Positions 26,573-34,485 of a stretch of 64,000 bases of DNA are shown piece after piece (the stretch's first letter is position 1; each line of letters opens with the position of its first letter). The DNA is from CAVVDY01 sp963815775 (GTDB taxonomy: Bacteria; Acidobacteriota; Terriglobia; Terriglobales; Acidobacteriaceae). The notes under the pieces are model-generated. The model was not told the DNA's origin. It worked only from the letters and a program-made list of their open reading frames with translations, and did not search any database. Position numbers and translations under genes: made by a program. The stretch spans positions 1 through 64,000 of the forward strand of contig CAWFIB010000015.1 of NCBI GenBank assembly GCA_963815775.1, given 5' to 3'.

Positions 26573-26574
26573 AA

Positions 26575-27993
26575 TCACTGACCTCCCCGTTCATCACGGA
26601 ACAGCCGCAGCAACTCGGTCACGCTGGCCTGCTTCTCCAGGTTCCAGATCGCATCGATGGCGCGACGGCGCGCCTTAGGCGACATCACCGGCTCCGCCAG
26701 CGCCGCGAACTTCTCTTCCACTTCCTGATCGCTAAGCGGGTTACGCGGATCGCCCTTGGGATAGTCGAGCTGCGTCATGAATTCGCTGCCGTCGGTTGTG
26801 CGAATGCTCACGATCACGCGCTGCAGCGCAGGAAACACCTTCTCGATCTCCGGATCAGCCACCACCACGACCTTCTTGAGTTGCTCGCGGATGCGAGGAT
26901 CGTTGATCTTCTCCGGCGTAAACTGCACCGGCGTCACCTGCCGTTCGGCGATTGCCGCGGCAATCACGTAAGGCAGCGAGTGGTCTGCGGTCTCTTTGCT
27001 ATGCGGATCGTATTTGCTGGGATCGCTCAGGATGTCGGCGCCGCGCGCCGTCGTGCGGATATGTACCCGCGCAATGCGCTCCGGCTCCAGATTGTTATCC
27101 TTGACCAGCTGCAGCACCGCCGAAATCGGGGTATGGGTCAGCGCCTCGGTAGGAAACGCCTTCATCCCACATTGTGGGATTCGCCACGATTCGCCCAGAC
27201 CCTCGGTGAGAACGGCCAGCTTCCACTCCGGCCCGAAGCAGTGGACGATTCCCTCTTTGCCGTCGATCACGTGCTCAGGTCCGGTGTAGCCTTTTTCCGC
27301 CAGCAGGGCCGCCAGCACGCCGCTCTGCGTCGCCAGCGGATCGACCGTGTTCTTCATCATCGTCAGCTTGCCGGCCGTCACCGCGCCAAAAGTGGCGCGT
27401 GCGCTGGCGCTGATGCCGATGGCGTGCTGAATCTTTTGCCACGCCAGGTGCAGCATGCGCCCGGCAACGATGGGCGCAACGAAGGCTGTCAGCGTCGCGT
27501 GGTGCCAGCCGCGCTCGCGAATCCCAGGAAACGCCGCTTCGCACATGCGCATTTCGAACTCGTGGCCCAGCACCAGGCCAACGATCAGCTCGCGGCCATC
27601 ACCCGCCGCACGTTCGCAGCAGGCGATAGCTGCAGGAAAAATGTCGGAGGGATGGCATGGGTCCTGCTTCCAGTAAATATCGTTGTAGTCCATGCAGCGG
27701 ATCATGAGCGCATTGGCCAGCGACGCCGACACCGCATCGACATGCAGCCCGGTTCCGATGATGCTCGCGCTTCCCGGGCCGGCAATCTCGTTCAGCACTT
27801 CGAGAGCGATCATCACGTCCGGCTGCTGATAGCCGCCTAGCGCGCAGCCCAGGCTATCGAGCAGGAAGCGCTTGGCCTGATACACCGCTTCCGGCGTGAG
27901 GTCTTCGAACCGCAGGCCCGCGGCCCATTGCGACATGGTCGCGGTGACGGTAGGGTTCGCTTTGGCGGCAGGCCTTTCGGTGAGCGTGGGCAT
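26575..27993 (-). CDS. MmgE/PrpD family protein (2-methylcitrate dehydratase or cis-aconitate-acting enzyme)
   Basis: Protein of 472 residues, normal for PrpD. Motifs are AKRFLLDSLGCALGGYQQ, the Asp/Asn-rich LIRCMDYNDIYWKQD with HPSDIFPAAIA (active-site loop), GLVLGHEFEMRMCEA, and GWHHATLTAFVAPIVAGRML. Members dehydrate 2-methylcitrate; others decarboxylate cis-aconitate to itaconate or epimerise small acids. The start at 27993 has AAGGAG nine bases upstream and begins 13 bp after the HD gene stop; the frame to 28254 upstream is out-of-frame reading of that gene. Paired with an aconitase-type gene two bases downstream, it suggests sequential work on one tricarboxylate: this enzyme makes the ene acid and the hydratase rehydrates it. 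Confidence 0.87.
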   Translation of the reverse strand: MPTLTERPAAKANPTVTATMSQWAAGLRFEDLTPEAVYQAKRFLLDSLGCALGGYQQPDVMIALEVLNEIAGPGSASIIGTGLHVDAVSASLANALMIRCMDYNDIYWKQDPCHPSDIFPAAIACCERAAGDGRELIVGLVLGHEFEMRMCEAAFPGIRERGWHHATLTAFVAPIVAGRMLHLAWQKIQHAIGISASARATFGAVTAGKLTMMKNTVDPLATQSGVLAALLAEKGYTGPEHVIDGKEGIVHCFGPEWKLAVLTEGLGESWRIPQCGMKAFPTEALTHTPISAVLQLVKDNNLEPERIARVHIRTTARGADILSDPSKYDPHSKETADHSLPYVIAAAIAERQVTPVQFTPEKINDPRIREQLKKVVVVADPEIEKVFPALQRVIVSIRTTDGSEFMTQLDYPKGDPRNPLSDQEVEEKFAALAEPVMSPKARRRAIDAIWNLEKQASVTELLRLFRDERGGQ

Positions 27994-28006
27994 CGAGGTC
28001 GTCTCC

Positions 28007-28549
28007 TTATTTGCCGAGGTTCTTGAAGGGCTCGAAGGCCATAAAGTCGGCGTGATGCACGATGTAAGCTTCGCTGGAACGCTTGACCAGGTTTCCCTCC
28101 GCGGCGTGCGCTGCGATGATATGGCACACCGCGTCGGGGACTCCGCACTGCAAGGCGAGCGCAACCCCGGTAAAAGGATGGCGCAACATCTCGCCCCGCT
28201 TGCTCTGGCGCGCGTTCCCATCGACTCGCTCATACTCCAGCAACTTGCCCACATCGGCCAGAATCGCGCCCGCGATGACGGTGTCGAGATCGATTCGAAG
28301 CGCGTTTCCCATGAACTCCTTCATGCTCTCAGCGCTCCTGCGTGCGATGTGCACCACGCAGCGCTTGTGCTCCATAAAGGTCGTCGGACAGCCGGGAATA
28401 AGCAGGGTGAAAGGAATCTGGTTCAGGTCGTCCGGAGTAAGCGGGCTAAGGTCGAGGGCCCGCATCCAGGTCTGGATCACTTGCTCGCGCAGCCCGCGAT
28501 CAGAGATCCATGCCATCTCGGGCCACAACTTCAGTACGGCGTCGCGCAA
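28007..28549 (-). CDS. HD-domain-like protein with altered HD doublet
   Basis: Protein of 180 residues with an HD-fold pattern: EHKRCVVHIARRSAESMKE supplies the first His, GAILADVGKLLEY occupies the position of the family LLHDiGK element, LRHPFTGVALALQCGVP and IIAAHAAEG supply the later His residues, and YIVHHADFMAFEPF the last Asp. The His of the HD doublet is Ala here (A-D instead of H-D), which removes one metal ligand. It may be a non-catalytic or altered relative. TTG start at 28549 with GGAG seven bases upstream. First gene of the tricarboxylate operon, 13 bp before the MmgE/PrpD gene; its link to the pathway is unknown, but the tight spacing argues for one. Confidence 0.7.
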   Translation of the reverse strand: MRDAVLKLWPEMAWISDRGLREQVIQTWMRALDLSPLTPDDLNQIPFTLLIPGCPTTFMEHKRCVVHIARRSAESMKEFMGNALRIDLDTVIAGAILADVGKLLEYERVDGNARQSKRGEMLRHPFTGVALALQCGVPDAVCHIIAAHAAEGNLVKRSSEAYIVHHADFMAFEPFKNLGK

Positions 28550-28632
28550 CTTGATTCTCCCGTTCAGGTTCGCAGGAGCGCGCCGCCAGTCGGCACTCCA
28601 CCGGCCGCTTCACCGCAAACATTTCACGTTAC

Positions 28633-28647
28633 GCTTTAGCCGTACCA
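28633..28647 (-). promoter_or_regulatory. Sigma54-like promoter element (GG-N10-GC)
   Basis: On the minus strand the 15 bases read TGGTACGGCTAAAGC, giving the invariant GG and GC at the -24 and -12 spacing of ten bases, with a good TGGyACg half and a weaker aaGC half (consensus ttGC). Transcription would start near 28621, leaving about 70 bases before the HD gene start codon. The adjacent NtrX-type gene makes the reading plausible; a chance match is possible because the -12 half is imperfect. Confidence 0.45.
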
Positions 28648-28655
28648 GGGAGATA

Positions 28656-28667
28656 TGACGCGCGTCA
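28656..28667. promoter_or_regulatory. Perfect 12-bp palindrome TGACGCGCGTCA
   Basis: Perfect dyad in the only non-coding gap between the ntrX-type gene and the operon. It ends nine bases upstream of the sigma54-like element on the minus strand. Its position suggests an operator rather than a classical distant enhancer. No second copy was noticed nearby. Confidence 0.5.
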
Positions 28668-28694
28668 CAGGGAAATTGTGATGTTGGGGAAACC

Positions 28695-30047
28695 CTACTC
28701 CTTCACCGCAATCCCCAACGCCTTCATCTTGCGGTAAAGATGGCTGCGTTCCAGGCCCAGCACTTCGGCGGTACGGCTGACGTTGCCATGGTTTTCATCC
28801 AGCTTTTTCAGGATGTAGTCGCGCTCATAGGCCGCGCGCGCTTCGTGCAAGCTGGTGAACTCTGCCCAGGGACGGCGGGCGCCATCGCGAAAGATCAGCG
28901 TCGGCAGATGCTTGCGCTCCAACCGGCCCGTCGTCGGATTCATGATCACGATGCGCTCAATCACGTTGCGCAACTCGCGAACATTCCCTGGCCACGAATA
29001 GCGCAGCAATGCGTCCACCGCATCGTCGGTAATCTCTTTCGGATGGCGCTGGTAGGTGTGCGAGAACTCTTTCAGGAAGAAGCGCGCCAGCACAGAAATG
29101 TCTTCCTTCCGTTCGCGCAGCGGCGGCACATAGAAGGGAATCACATTCAGCCGGTAGAACAGGTCCTCGCGAAAATTTCCCTTCGAGATTTCGTCTTCCA
29201 GGTCCTTGTTGGTGGCTGCAATCACGCGCACATCCACCGTGACGGATTCATCCTCGCCGAGCGGCGCAAACCGCCCTTCATCCAGCGTGCGCAGCACCTT
29301 CGACTGGGTCTTCAGGCTCATGTCGCCGACTTCGTCCAGAAAAAGCGACCCGCCATCGGCCTTGCGGAACTTCCCTTCCTTGGCTGCCGCTGCTCCGCCG
29401 AAGGCCCCCTTGCGGTGGCCAAAGAGCTCGCTCTCGATCAAGTCTTCGGGAATGGCCGCGCAGTTCACCTCAACAAACATGCAATCCTTGCGCAGGCTTT
29501 GCGCATGGATCGCGCGCGCCACCAGTTCCTTGCCGGTTCCCGACTCGCCATAGATCAGCACTCTCCCATTGGTGGGAGCCATCAGCCCAATCTGCTGTCG
29601 CAGCGCCTTGACCGGCACGCTATCGCCAACCAGAACGCTACGCGACTGAAACTGGCGCTTGAACTCAAGGTTCTCGCTGCGCAGCCGCTTCGCCTCCAGC
29701 GCATTCTTCAGCACGATCAGGGTTCGCTCAGCAGAAAGCGGCTTCTCCAGGAAGTCGAAGGCCCCCAGCTTGGTCGCCCGCACCGCAGCGTCGATGCTGC
29801 CATGGCCGGAGATCATGATCACTTCCGGCGGATTGCTGGCCTCCATGATCTCTTCCAGCACCTCCAGCCCATCTCGTCCGGGCAGCCAGATATCGAGCAG
29901 CGCGACGTCAACCGGCTTGCGCCGCAGCGTTTCCAGACAGTCCTCGCCGCTGTCCGACAGCAGCGTCTCGTAGCCCTCGTCCTCCAGCACGCCCTGAAGG
30001 GCAGTGCGGATGTCGGCTTCGTCATCCACGATCAGTATGGTGTGCAT
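28695..30047 (-). CDS. ntrX: NtrX-type response regulator with AAA+ and Fis domains
   Basis: Protein of 450 residues. The receiver domain (ILIVDDEADIRTALQGVLED) has phospho-acceptor D52 in ALLDIWLPGRDG and the MISGHG and KP signatures. The AAA+ domain has Walker A GESGTGKE (167-174), Walker B LFLDEVGD, and FREDLFYRLNVIPFYVPPLR. The sigma54-contact loop normally written GAFTGA reads GAFGGA (214-219). The C-terminus is a Fis-type helix-turn-helix (GNVSRTAEVLGLERSHLYRK). The DIWLPG and EKPLSAERTL context is characteristic of NtrX rather than NtrC. Its start lies within the end of the kinase gene (26-bp overlap). It probably controls the downstream operon through the 145-bp gap, but may have global targets. 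Confidence 0.88.
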   Translation of the reverse strand: MHTILIVDDEADIRTALQGVLEDEGYETLLSDSGEDCLETLRRKPVDVALLDIWLPGRDGLEVLEEIMEASNPPEVIMISGHGSIDAAVRATKLGAFDFLEKPLSAERTLIVLKNALEAKRLRSENLEFKRQFQSRSVLVGDSVPVKALRQQIGLMAPTNGRVLIYGESGTGKELVARAIHAQSLRKDCMFVEVNCAAIPEDLIESELFGHRKGAFGGAAAAKEGKFRKADGGSLFLDEVGDMSLKTQSKVLRTLDEGRFAPLGEDESVTVDVRVIAATNKDLEDEISKGNFREDLFYRLNVIPFYVPPLRERKEDISVLARFFLKEFSHTYQRHPKEITDDAVDALLRYSWPGNVRELRNVIERIVIMNPTTGRLERKHLPTLIFRDGARRPWAEFTSLHEARAAYERDYILKKLDENHGNVSRTAEVLGLERSHLYRKMKALGIAVKE

Positions 30048-32286
30048 TGGTTTGCGCGGTTGCGGCGGCCATCTCCGGTAGCACCGGCAACTCTACTGTA
30101 AATCGGGTGCCCACAGGACGATTTTCCTCCACCCGGATAGAGCCATGATGCTCTTCGATGATGCGGCTGACAATGGCCAGCCCCAATCCGGTTCCGCGCT
30201 TCTTGGTGGAGAAGTAAGGCAGGAAGAGCTTCTCCTTCACTTCGGGTGTGACCCCTTGCCCGGTGTCGGCTATCACAATCTCGACCACGTCGCGCTCGCC
30301 CGCGACGCCTGTGAAAATCTGGATCTCTTTCACCAGCGAGTTCTGCATCGCCTCGGCAGCGTTGTCGACCAGATTGGCGATCGCGCGCTTCATTGCCGCC
30401 GCATCCGCCAGCACAGGCGGCAGGTCCGTGGCCAGGTACTTGCGAACGTGAATGCCATCGAGCCGTCCGTTGAACATGCCAAGTGCGTTCTCGATGACAC
30501 TGTTTATGTCCGTTGGCTCCGGCCGGGACGCGGGGAAGCGTGCCAGCAGCGAGAACTCGTCCACCAGCGTTCGCACCGTCTCGACGGAGGAGCTGATGGT
30601 TTCCGCGCAGGTGGCGATCACGCCCAGCGACGCTGCATCTGGAGGCATGCCCCGTTCCAGATGACGCCGGATGCGCTCCGCCGACAACGCAATCGGCGTG
30701 AGCGGATTCTTGATCTCATGCGCAACCCGCCGGGCCACCTCGCGCCACGCCGCCTGTTTCTGAGCGCGCAACACGTCGGAGAGGTCCTCGAACACCATGA
30801 CATAGCCCAGGCGTGGCGTGGCCTGGTCTGAGGAACGCAGCGGTGGATCGAGCGTGGCCGCAGTAACCGCCACGTTCATCTTGGCGCGGGCGGTTGAAAT
30901 CTCCATCTGGCTGGTGGTGGAACCCATGCGGTCCGCGCGGCGCAGCATGTGGTCCAACTCGGCGGCCACGTCTTCCGGGAACAACTCATGCAGCGACTCG
31001 CCCGGTACCCCTTCGTCTTCCTGGCGAAGCAGGCGGCGCATGGCGTCGTTCATGCGCGTGATCAGCCGGGAAGAGTCCAGCGACAGAACGCCACTGGGAA
31101 TGCTCTCCAGGATGGTCTCAATGTTCCGATTGCGATGCTCGAGCTCGACGTTCGCGTCCGCCAGCTCGCGCCGCGAGGCCTCAATCTTGCTACTACTCGA
31201 CTCCAGGTCTTCCGCCATCTGGTTGAACGATTGCACCAGTTGGCCGATCTCGCTGTCGGCGGTAACGTCTACGCGAACATCCAATCTTCCGCGTGAGATC
31301 TCGTGTGTCGCCTCCGCCAACGCCACCAGGGGCCGGGTCACCATCCGCGACAGGAACAGTGCCAGCCACAACGAGGCAAACAAGACCCCGACAGTCAGGA
31401 ACAGCAGATATCCCAGATAGGCCCGCCGCAAGCGCCGCCGTTGCTTGCGCAGGTTGTCGTACTGCTGCTGGCTCTTCTCGATGTCCCGCAGCATCGCCGA
31501 ATAGTTCGCCGGCAGGGGCATAGCGACAAGGATCTCGCCGCTGGGAACAACTTTGGCCTGGCCCAGCACGTAGAGCATTCCATCAACATCGAAAGTCCTG
31601 GCCTGGCCGGTTGTCGCATCCAAAGGGAGCCGGTCGCGCACCAGCGGCCAAGGTTCCGGAGAATGGAAGGTGGCCTCAGCCCGATCGTCCTCGACGGCAA
31701 ACGCGAAGCCTCCCTGCAACGTAAGCTCGCTGCTGCGAAACTCATCCATGATCAGGGTGAAGTTTCCGCTTTGAAACGATTTCTGTGCGCTCGGAGTTGC
31801 CGCCAGCCGCTCCGCCTCGGCGTGAGCATTGGCGGAGGCGTAGTCGGTGATCAGGGATGCAATCGTGCTGGTTCGATATTGCACATCCTCCACCGGTCGA
31901 GAGAACCAGCGCTCGATCGAGCGGTTCATCAGCCCGTAGGAGAACATGAAGAGGAAAATGACCGGTCCCAGCGACAGCAGCAGCGCCCCCATGACCATGC
32001 GGCTGCGGAACTTGGACCCCAGCATGCCCGTCTTGCGCTCGGCGTACAGGCGCAACAGGGTGCGAATCAGGACGAAGACCAGGGCCACGAACAGCAGGAA
32101 GATCAGGGCCGACAGCGCGGCAAAGATCAGTGTCTCTTCACTAGTGTCCGGGTCCAGCAGGGTCAGCTTGAAGGTCGCCTGAGCAAAGATGACCGCAAAC
32201 AGGAAGAAGGTGACAATTGAAAGCGCAATGACCGCCGGTGTGCGGTTCCGCTTTTTGGCCGGACTGGAGGGCGTCGCTGATGGCAT
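30022..32286 (-). CDS. ntrY: NtrY-type membrane sensor histidine kinase
   Basis: Sensor kinase of 754 residues. Two N-terminal helices, a third near residue 100 (MGALLLSLGPVIFLFMFSYG), a periplasmic sensing region and another helix (YLGYLLFLTVGVLFASLWLA) are followed by HAMP (SRMVTRPLVALAEATHEI), a PAS domain (ILESIPSGVLSLDSSRLI), HisKA with H523 in WREVARRVAHEIKNPLTPIA, and HATPase_c with the N box LVDNAAEAMQ and G boxes IADTGQGV and GTGLGLAIV. The AHEIKNPLTPIaLSAERIRR context is the NtrY signature. ATG at 32286, with GGAGG eleven bases upstream, is used rather than GTG at 32325. Cotranscribed with the overlapping regulator gene. Confidence 0.9.
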   Translation of the reverse strand: MPSATPSSPAKKRNRTPAVIALSIVTFFLFAVIFAQATFKLTLLDPDTSEETLIFAALSALIFLLFVALVFVLIRTLLRLYAERKTGMLGSKFRSRMVMGALLLSLGPVIFLFMFSYGLMNRSIERWFSRPVEDVQYRTSTIASLITDYASANAHAEAERLAATPSAQKSFQSGNFTLIMDEFRSSELTLQGGFAFAVEDDRAEATFHSPEPWPLVRDRLPLDATTGQARTFDVDGMLYVLGQAKVVPSGEILVAMPLPANYSAMLRDIEKSQQQYDNLRKQRRRLRRAYLGYLLFLTVGVLFASLWLALFLSRMVTRPLVALAEATHEISRGRLDVRVDVTADSEIGQLVQSFNQMAEDLESSSSKIEASRRELADANVELEHRNRNIETILESIPSGVLSLDSSRLITRMNDAMRRLLRQEDEGVPGESLHELFPEDVAAELDHMLRRADRMGSTTSQMEISTARAKMNVAVTAATLDPPLRSSDQATPRLGYVMVFEDLSDVLRAQKQAAWREVARRVAHEIKNPLTPIALSAERIRRHLERGMPPDAASLGVIATCAETISSSVETVRTLVDEFSLLARFPASRPEPTDINSVIENALGMFNGRLDGIHVRKYLATDLPPVLADAAAMKRAIANLVDNAAEAMQNSLVKEIQIFTGVAGERDVVEIVIADTGQGVTPEVKEKLFLPYFSTKKRGTGLGLAIVSRIIEEHHGSIRVEENRPVGTRFTVELPVLPEMAAATAQTNAHHTDRG

Positions 32287-32411
32287 GAATCGTCTATCCT
32301 CCGGAATTCGTGCTCCGGATTTCACAAAGCTTCAAGCGGCGCGGGGACAGCGGGGCAGACACCTCATTATAGCCGCAATTCGGCGGAATTTGACTCTGCA
32401 TTCAACTATGC

Positions 32412-33251
32412 TCAGCGTCCGATTGCCCGCCCGGCCGCCTGTACCCGCGCCCGCTGCCTGCCCGATAACAAGTCTCCTAGCGGACACCGGTCGCACTCGG
32501 GACGCTGTTTGTGACAGTAGTGCTTCCCCAACTGCACCACCAGGCCATGCATCTCGTTGTAGACCCGTGCTCGCTCCGATTGTTGTGCCGTACTCATGGA
32601 CGAAGGCGTATGTGCCTTCGGCCGTGCACCAGCATCGAGGCTTTCACTCGCCAAAGCAGGCACGTCTTCTTGCGCCAGCGCACTCTCCACCAGCAATCGA
32701 ATGTCGTCGTACTTCGCCGACGCTTTCACCACCTCATGCCGTTCAAGTATGCGCCGCGTGTAGGCGTCGACCACGAATACCGGATGCAATCCGGCATACA
32801 ACAGGATGGAATCGGCTGTCTCCATGCCGATGCCCTTCTGCTCCAGCAACGCCGAGCGCAACTCTTCGCTCGGCCGAGCAAACATCGTTTTCAGCGATCC
32901 GCCGTATCTTGCGTCGACAAAGCCAACGAAGTCCTTCAGCCGCTGCGCCTTCTGCCGGAAGTACCCGGAAGACCTTATTAGAGGTTCCAGTTTCGCGACC
33001 GTAATGTTCCGAATTCCTTCCATGGTCAGCACGCCGGCCTCGTGCAGGCTCGCCATGGCGCGCTCCACATTGGTCCACGAGGTGTTCTGGGTAAGGATGG
33101 CGCCAACCATCACTTCGAACGGGCTCTCGGCCGGCCACCAGTGCTGTGGGCCCCATGCCCGCGCGAGTCTTCGATAGATCTCGCGGACTTGCTCGTCGGC
33201 GCCGGGACGCACAGGGCGACTCTTGCTTTGTTTGTGATGTCGCAGTTTCAC
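32412..33251 (-). CDS. EndoIII-like HhH-GPD DNA glycosylase (MagIII-like)
   Basis: Protein of 279 residues with the HhH-GPD fold of base-excision glycosylases: VGAILTQNTSWTNVERAM, the helix-hairpin-helix QKGIGMETADSILLYA and the catalytic-Asp strand PVFVVDAYTRRIL. The hairpin Lys that makes EndoIII a lyase (G-x-K-T-A) is Glu here (G-M-E-T-A), as in the glycosylase-only MagIII 3-methyladenine enzymes, so base removal without strand cleavage is expected. The C-terminal cluster region CHKQRPECDRCPLGDLL has only three of four Fe-S cysteines. About 30 Ser/Ala/Pro-rich residues (DAGARPKAHTPSSMSTAQQS) are inserted before it. The cluster may be lost or three-Cys ligated. Confidence 0.8.
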   Translation of the reverse strand: MKLRHHKQSKSRPVRPGADEQVREIYRRLARAWGPQHWWPAESPFEVMVGAILTQNTSWTNVERAMASLHEAGVLTMEGIRNITVAKLEPLIRSSGYFRQKAQRLKDFVGFVDARYGGSLKTMFARPSEELRSALLEQKGIGMETADSILLYAGLHPVFVVDAYTRRILERHEVVKASAKYDDIRLLVESALAQEDVPALASESLDAGARPKAHTPSSMSTAQQSERARVYNEMHGLVVQLGKHYCHKQRPECDRCPLGDLLSGRQRARVQAAGRAIGR

Positions 33252-33330
33252 GGCATATCGGTTAGTGGTTAGAGACTACGAAGCAGCACTATCCACCAGC
33301 CACTGGCAGCCCGTGGTGAAAGTCCGGTTT

Positions 33331-33394
33331 GAAGGGGCACGGCTTCAGCCGTGCCGTAAAGCCCGCAACATCAGCGGGGCTTTAGCCCCTGAGG
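33331..33394. repeat. Acidobacterial REP-like hairpin, copy A
   Basis: GAAGGGGCACGGCTTCAGCC continues into GTGCC, then a variable spacer and GCGGGGCTTTAGCCCCTGAGG. It contains the perfect hairpin GGCACGGCTTCAGCCGTGCC and a second GGGGCTTTAGCCCC. An inverted copy of the same unit is at 44333-44397. It lies in the gap between the TPR gene and the glycosylase gene, flanked by TTAGTGGTTAG / CTAACCAC arms. Confidence 0.8.
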
Positions 33395-33432
33395 GTGCAT
33401 TTCTCGCAAACCCTCACTTTCGCCACTAGCCA

Positions 33433-33792
33433 CTAACCACTTTCCTTGCCTTTCAGTTGTTGCTTCCAGCCCAGCACGCGCGCCTTGGCTGCTTCGGCTT
33501 CGGCCTCGGGAACCATGCCCTTGCGCTGATAAAGGATGGACAGGCTGGTGTGCGCCAACACGTCATCGGGGTCCAATTCGGCAATCCGGCTCGCCACGAC
33601 GATGGCCCGATCATACTGCTCGGTGTCCTGAAGGACGCGGGCCAGGCCGTGCATGGCGTCCAGAAACGAGCCGTCCTCTGCGATCGCGGCTTCGTATTCG
33701 GCGATGGCCTCCCGGTGCCGCCCTTCCGCATAGTGATCGAGCGCGCAGTAATAATGATCTTCGGCGGCTCTCCGCGCCTGCTCCTCGGGCAT
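33433..33792 (-). CDS. Tetratricopeptide repeat protein
   Basis: Small soluble protein of 119 residues made almost wholly of three TPR units: YCALDHYAEGRHREAIAEYE, then LDAMHGLARVLQDTEQYDRA, then AHTSLSILYQRKGMVPEAEA. Each shows the W/L-G-Y-A-P spacing of the fold. No signal peptide. Such proteins act as scaffolds; no partner can be named. It is the upstream neighbour of the glycosylase on the same strand but is separated by 181 bp carrying a repeat. It is divergent from the next gene, with about 60 bp for both promoters. Confidence 0.8.
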   Translation of the reverse strand: MPEEQARRAAEDHYYCALDHYAEGRHREAIAEYEAAIAEDGSFLDAMHGLARVLQDTEQYDRAIVVASRIAELDPDDVLAHTSLSILYQRKGMVPEAEAEAAKARVLGWKQQLKGKESG

Positions 33793-33851
33793 AGCGGAAG
33801 GTTAGCACGTTGCTCCAGCCGGCGAACGGGTGCAGCTATACTGCCTTAGAG

Positions 33852-34085
33852 ATGCGCTACATCCTGCGTTTTCTATGGAATGCCACCCGCGGCCATCATC
33901 TGGCGCCATGGCGCAGCCCGTACCTCCGCTGGCGCATCGAGACCTACAGCGGCGTCAAGATGCAGAGCATCGGATTTCCCGAGTTCTGCGGCTTCCTGTG
34001 GCACGAGCGGGGCGAGCTGCTGCGCTTCCTCAAGTGGACCGGCCGAATGGAGCGCTACGCCCGCGTCCGACCGAAGAACCTGTAG
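33852..34085 (+). CDS. Conserved small basic protein of unknown function
   Basis: Protein of 77 residues, rich in Arg and Trp (RFLWNATRGHHLAPWRSPYL, FLWHERGELLRFLKWTGRME). The composition and the W-R-S-P-Y-L-R-W-R core resemble small uncharacterised proteins common in Acidobacteria; no function is known. The open frame begins at 33810, but the ATG at 33852 starts the part that looks conserved, so that start is used. No membrane helix. Confidence 0.6.
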   Translation: MRYILRFLWNATRGHHLAPWRSPYLRWRIETYSGVKMQSIGFPEFCGFLWHERGELLRFLKWTGRMERYARVRPKNL

Positions 34086-34485
34086 GAACTCTCCGTCCCC
34101 ACCGATCAAGAAGGCAGCCGGGCAAGATCCAGGACGGGATGCCTGGTAGTCGTTTCGCGTGAGCAACCTAAAAAAACTTGAAGTTGCGAATCTTTAGAAT
34201 CATAGACTTAGCCTACAAATGCTACATAAATTCCTCATAACACGTGGCTTATAGGCAAAATCTTCATAGCAAAGGACTTACCGCTAGCCTGGCTGCGGAG
34301 CGGAAACCCACCTCCCTGACAATAGTCTAGGGCGTTTGCCAGGCTACAGCACCCAAAAGCACACCCCAGACAACACGAAAGTAACCTGCGCTGACGCAGA
34401 ACAAGTGCCCGCTGCCGGGAGGAGTATGGAGGGATTTGCCTCCCGCTGCCCTACCTGTTACTTTCATCGTTTCTCTTAAAAGAAT
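34086..34485. other. 400-bp gap, AT-rich then structured
   Basis: The left part is AT-rich for this genome (runs such as TACATAAATTCCTCATAACA), fitting a promoter zone. The right part holds the nested hairpins listed separately. No protein-like frame was seen. Confidence 0.5.
34377..34465 (+). ncRNA. Structured 5' leader of the first pagL-like gene
   Basis: Outer arms GAAAGTAAC (34377-34385) and GTTACTTTC (34457-34465) are perfect complements. Within them, CTGCG-CTGA-CGCAG (34386-34399) and GGGAGG (34417-34422) with CCTCCC (34439-34444) form two further stems. The three-stem layout ends 20 bases before the ATG. It may be a cis-regulatory leader; no known riboswitch class was recognised. Confidence 0.4.

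Noticed and set aside
26575..28254. Long N-terminal extension of the MmgE/PrpD protein
   Set aside because: The extra 87 codons are the HD gene read in another frame; a strong ribosome site marks the ATG at 27993.
28740..30101. Open frame of 453 codons antisense to ntrX
   Set aside because: Composition is that of a shadow frame (His/Gln/Arg/Leu rich); the NtrX motifs on the other strand are decisive.
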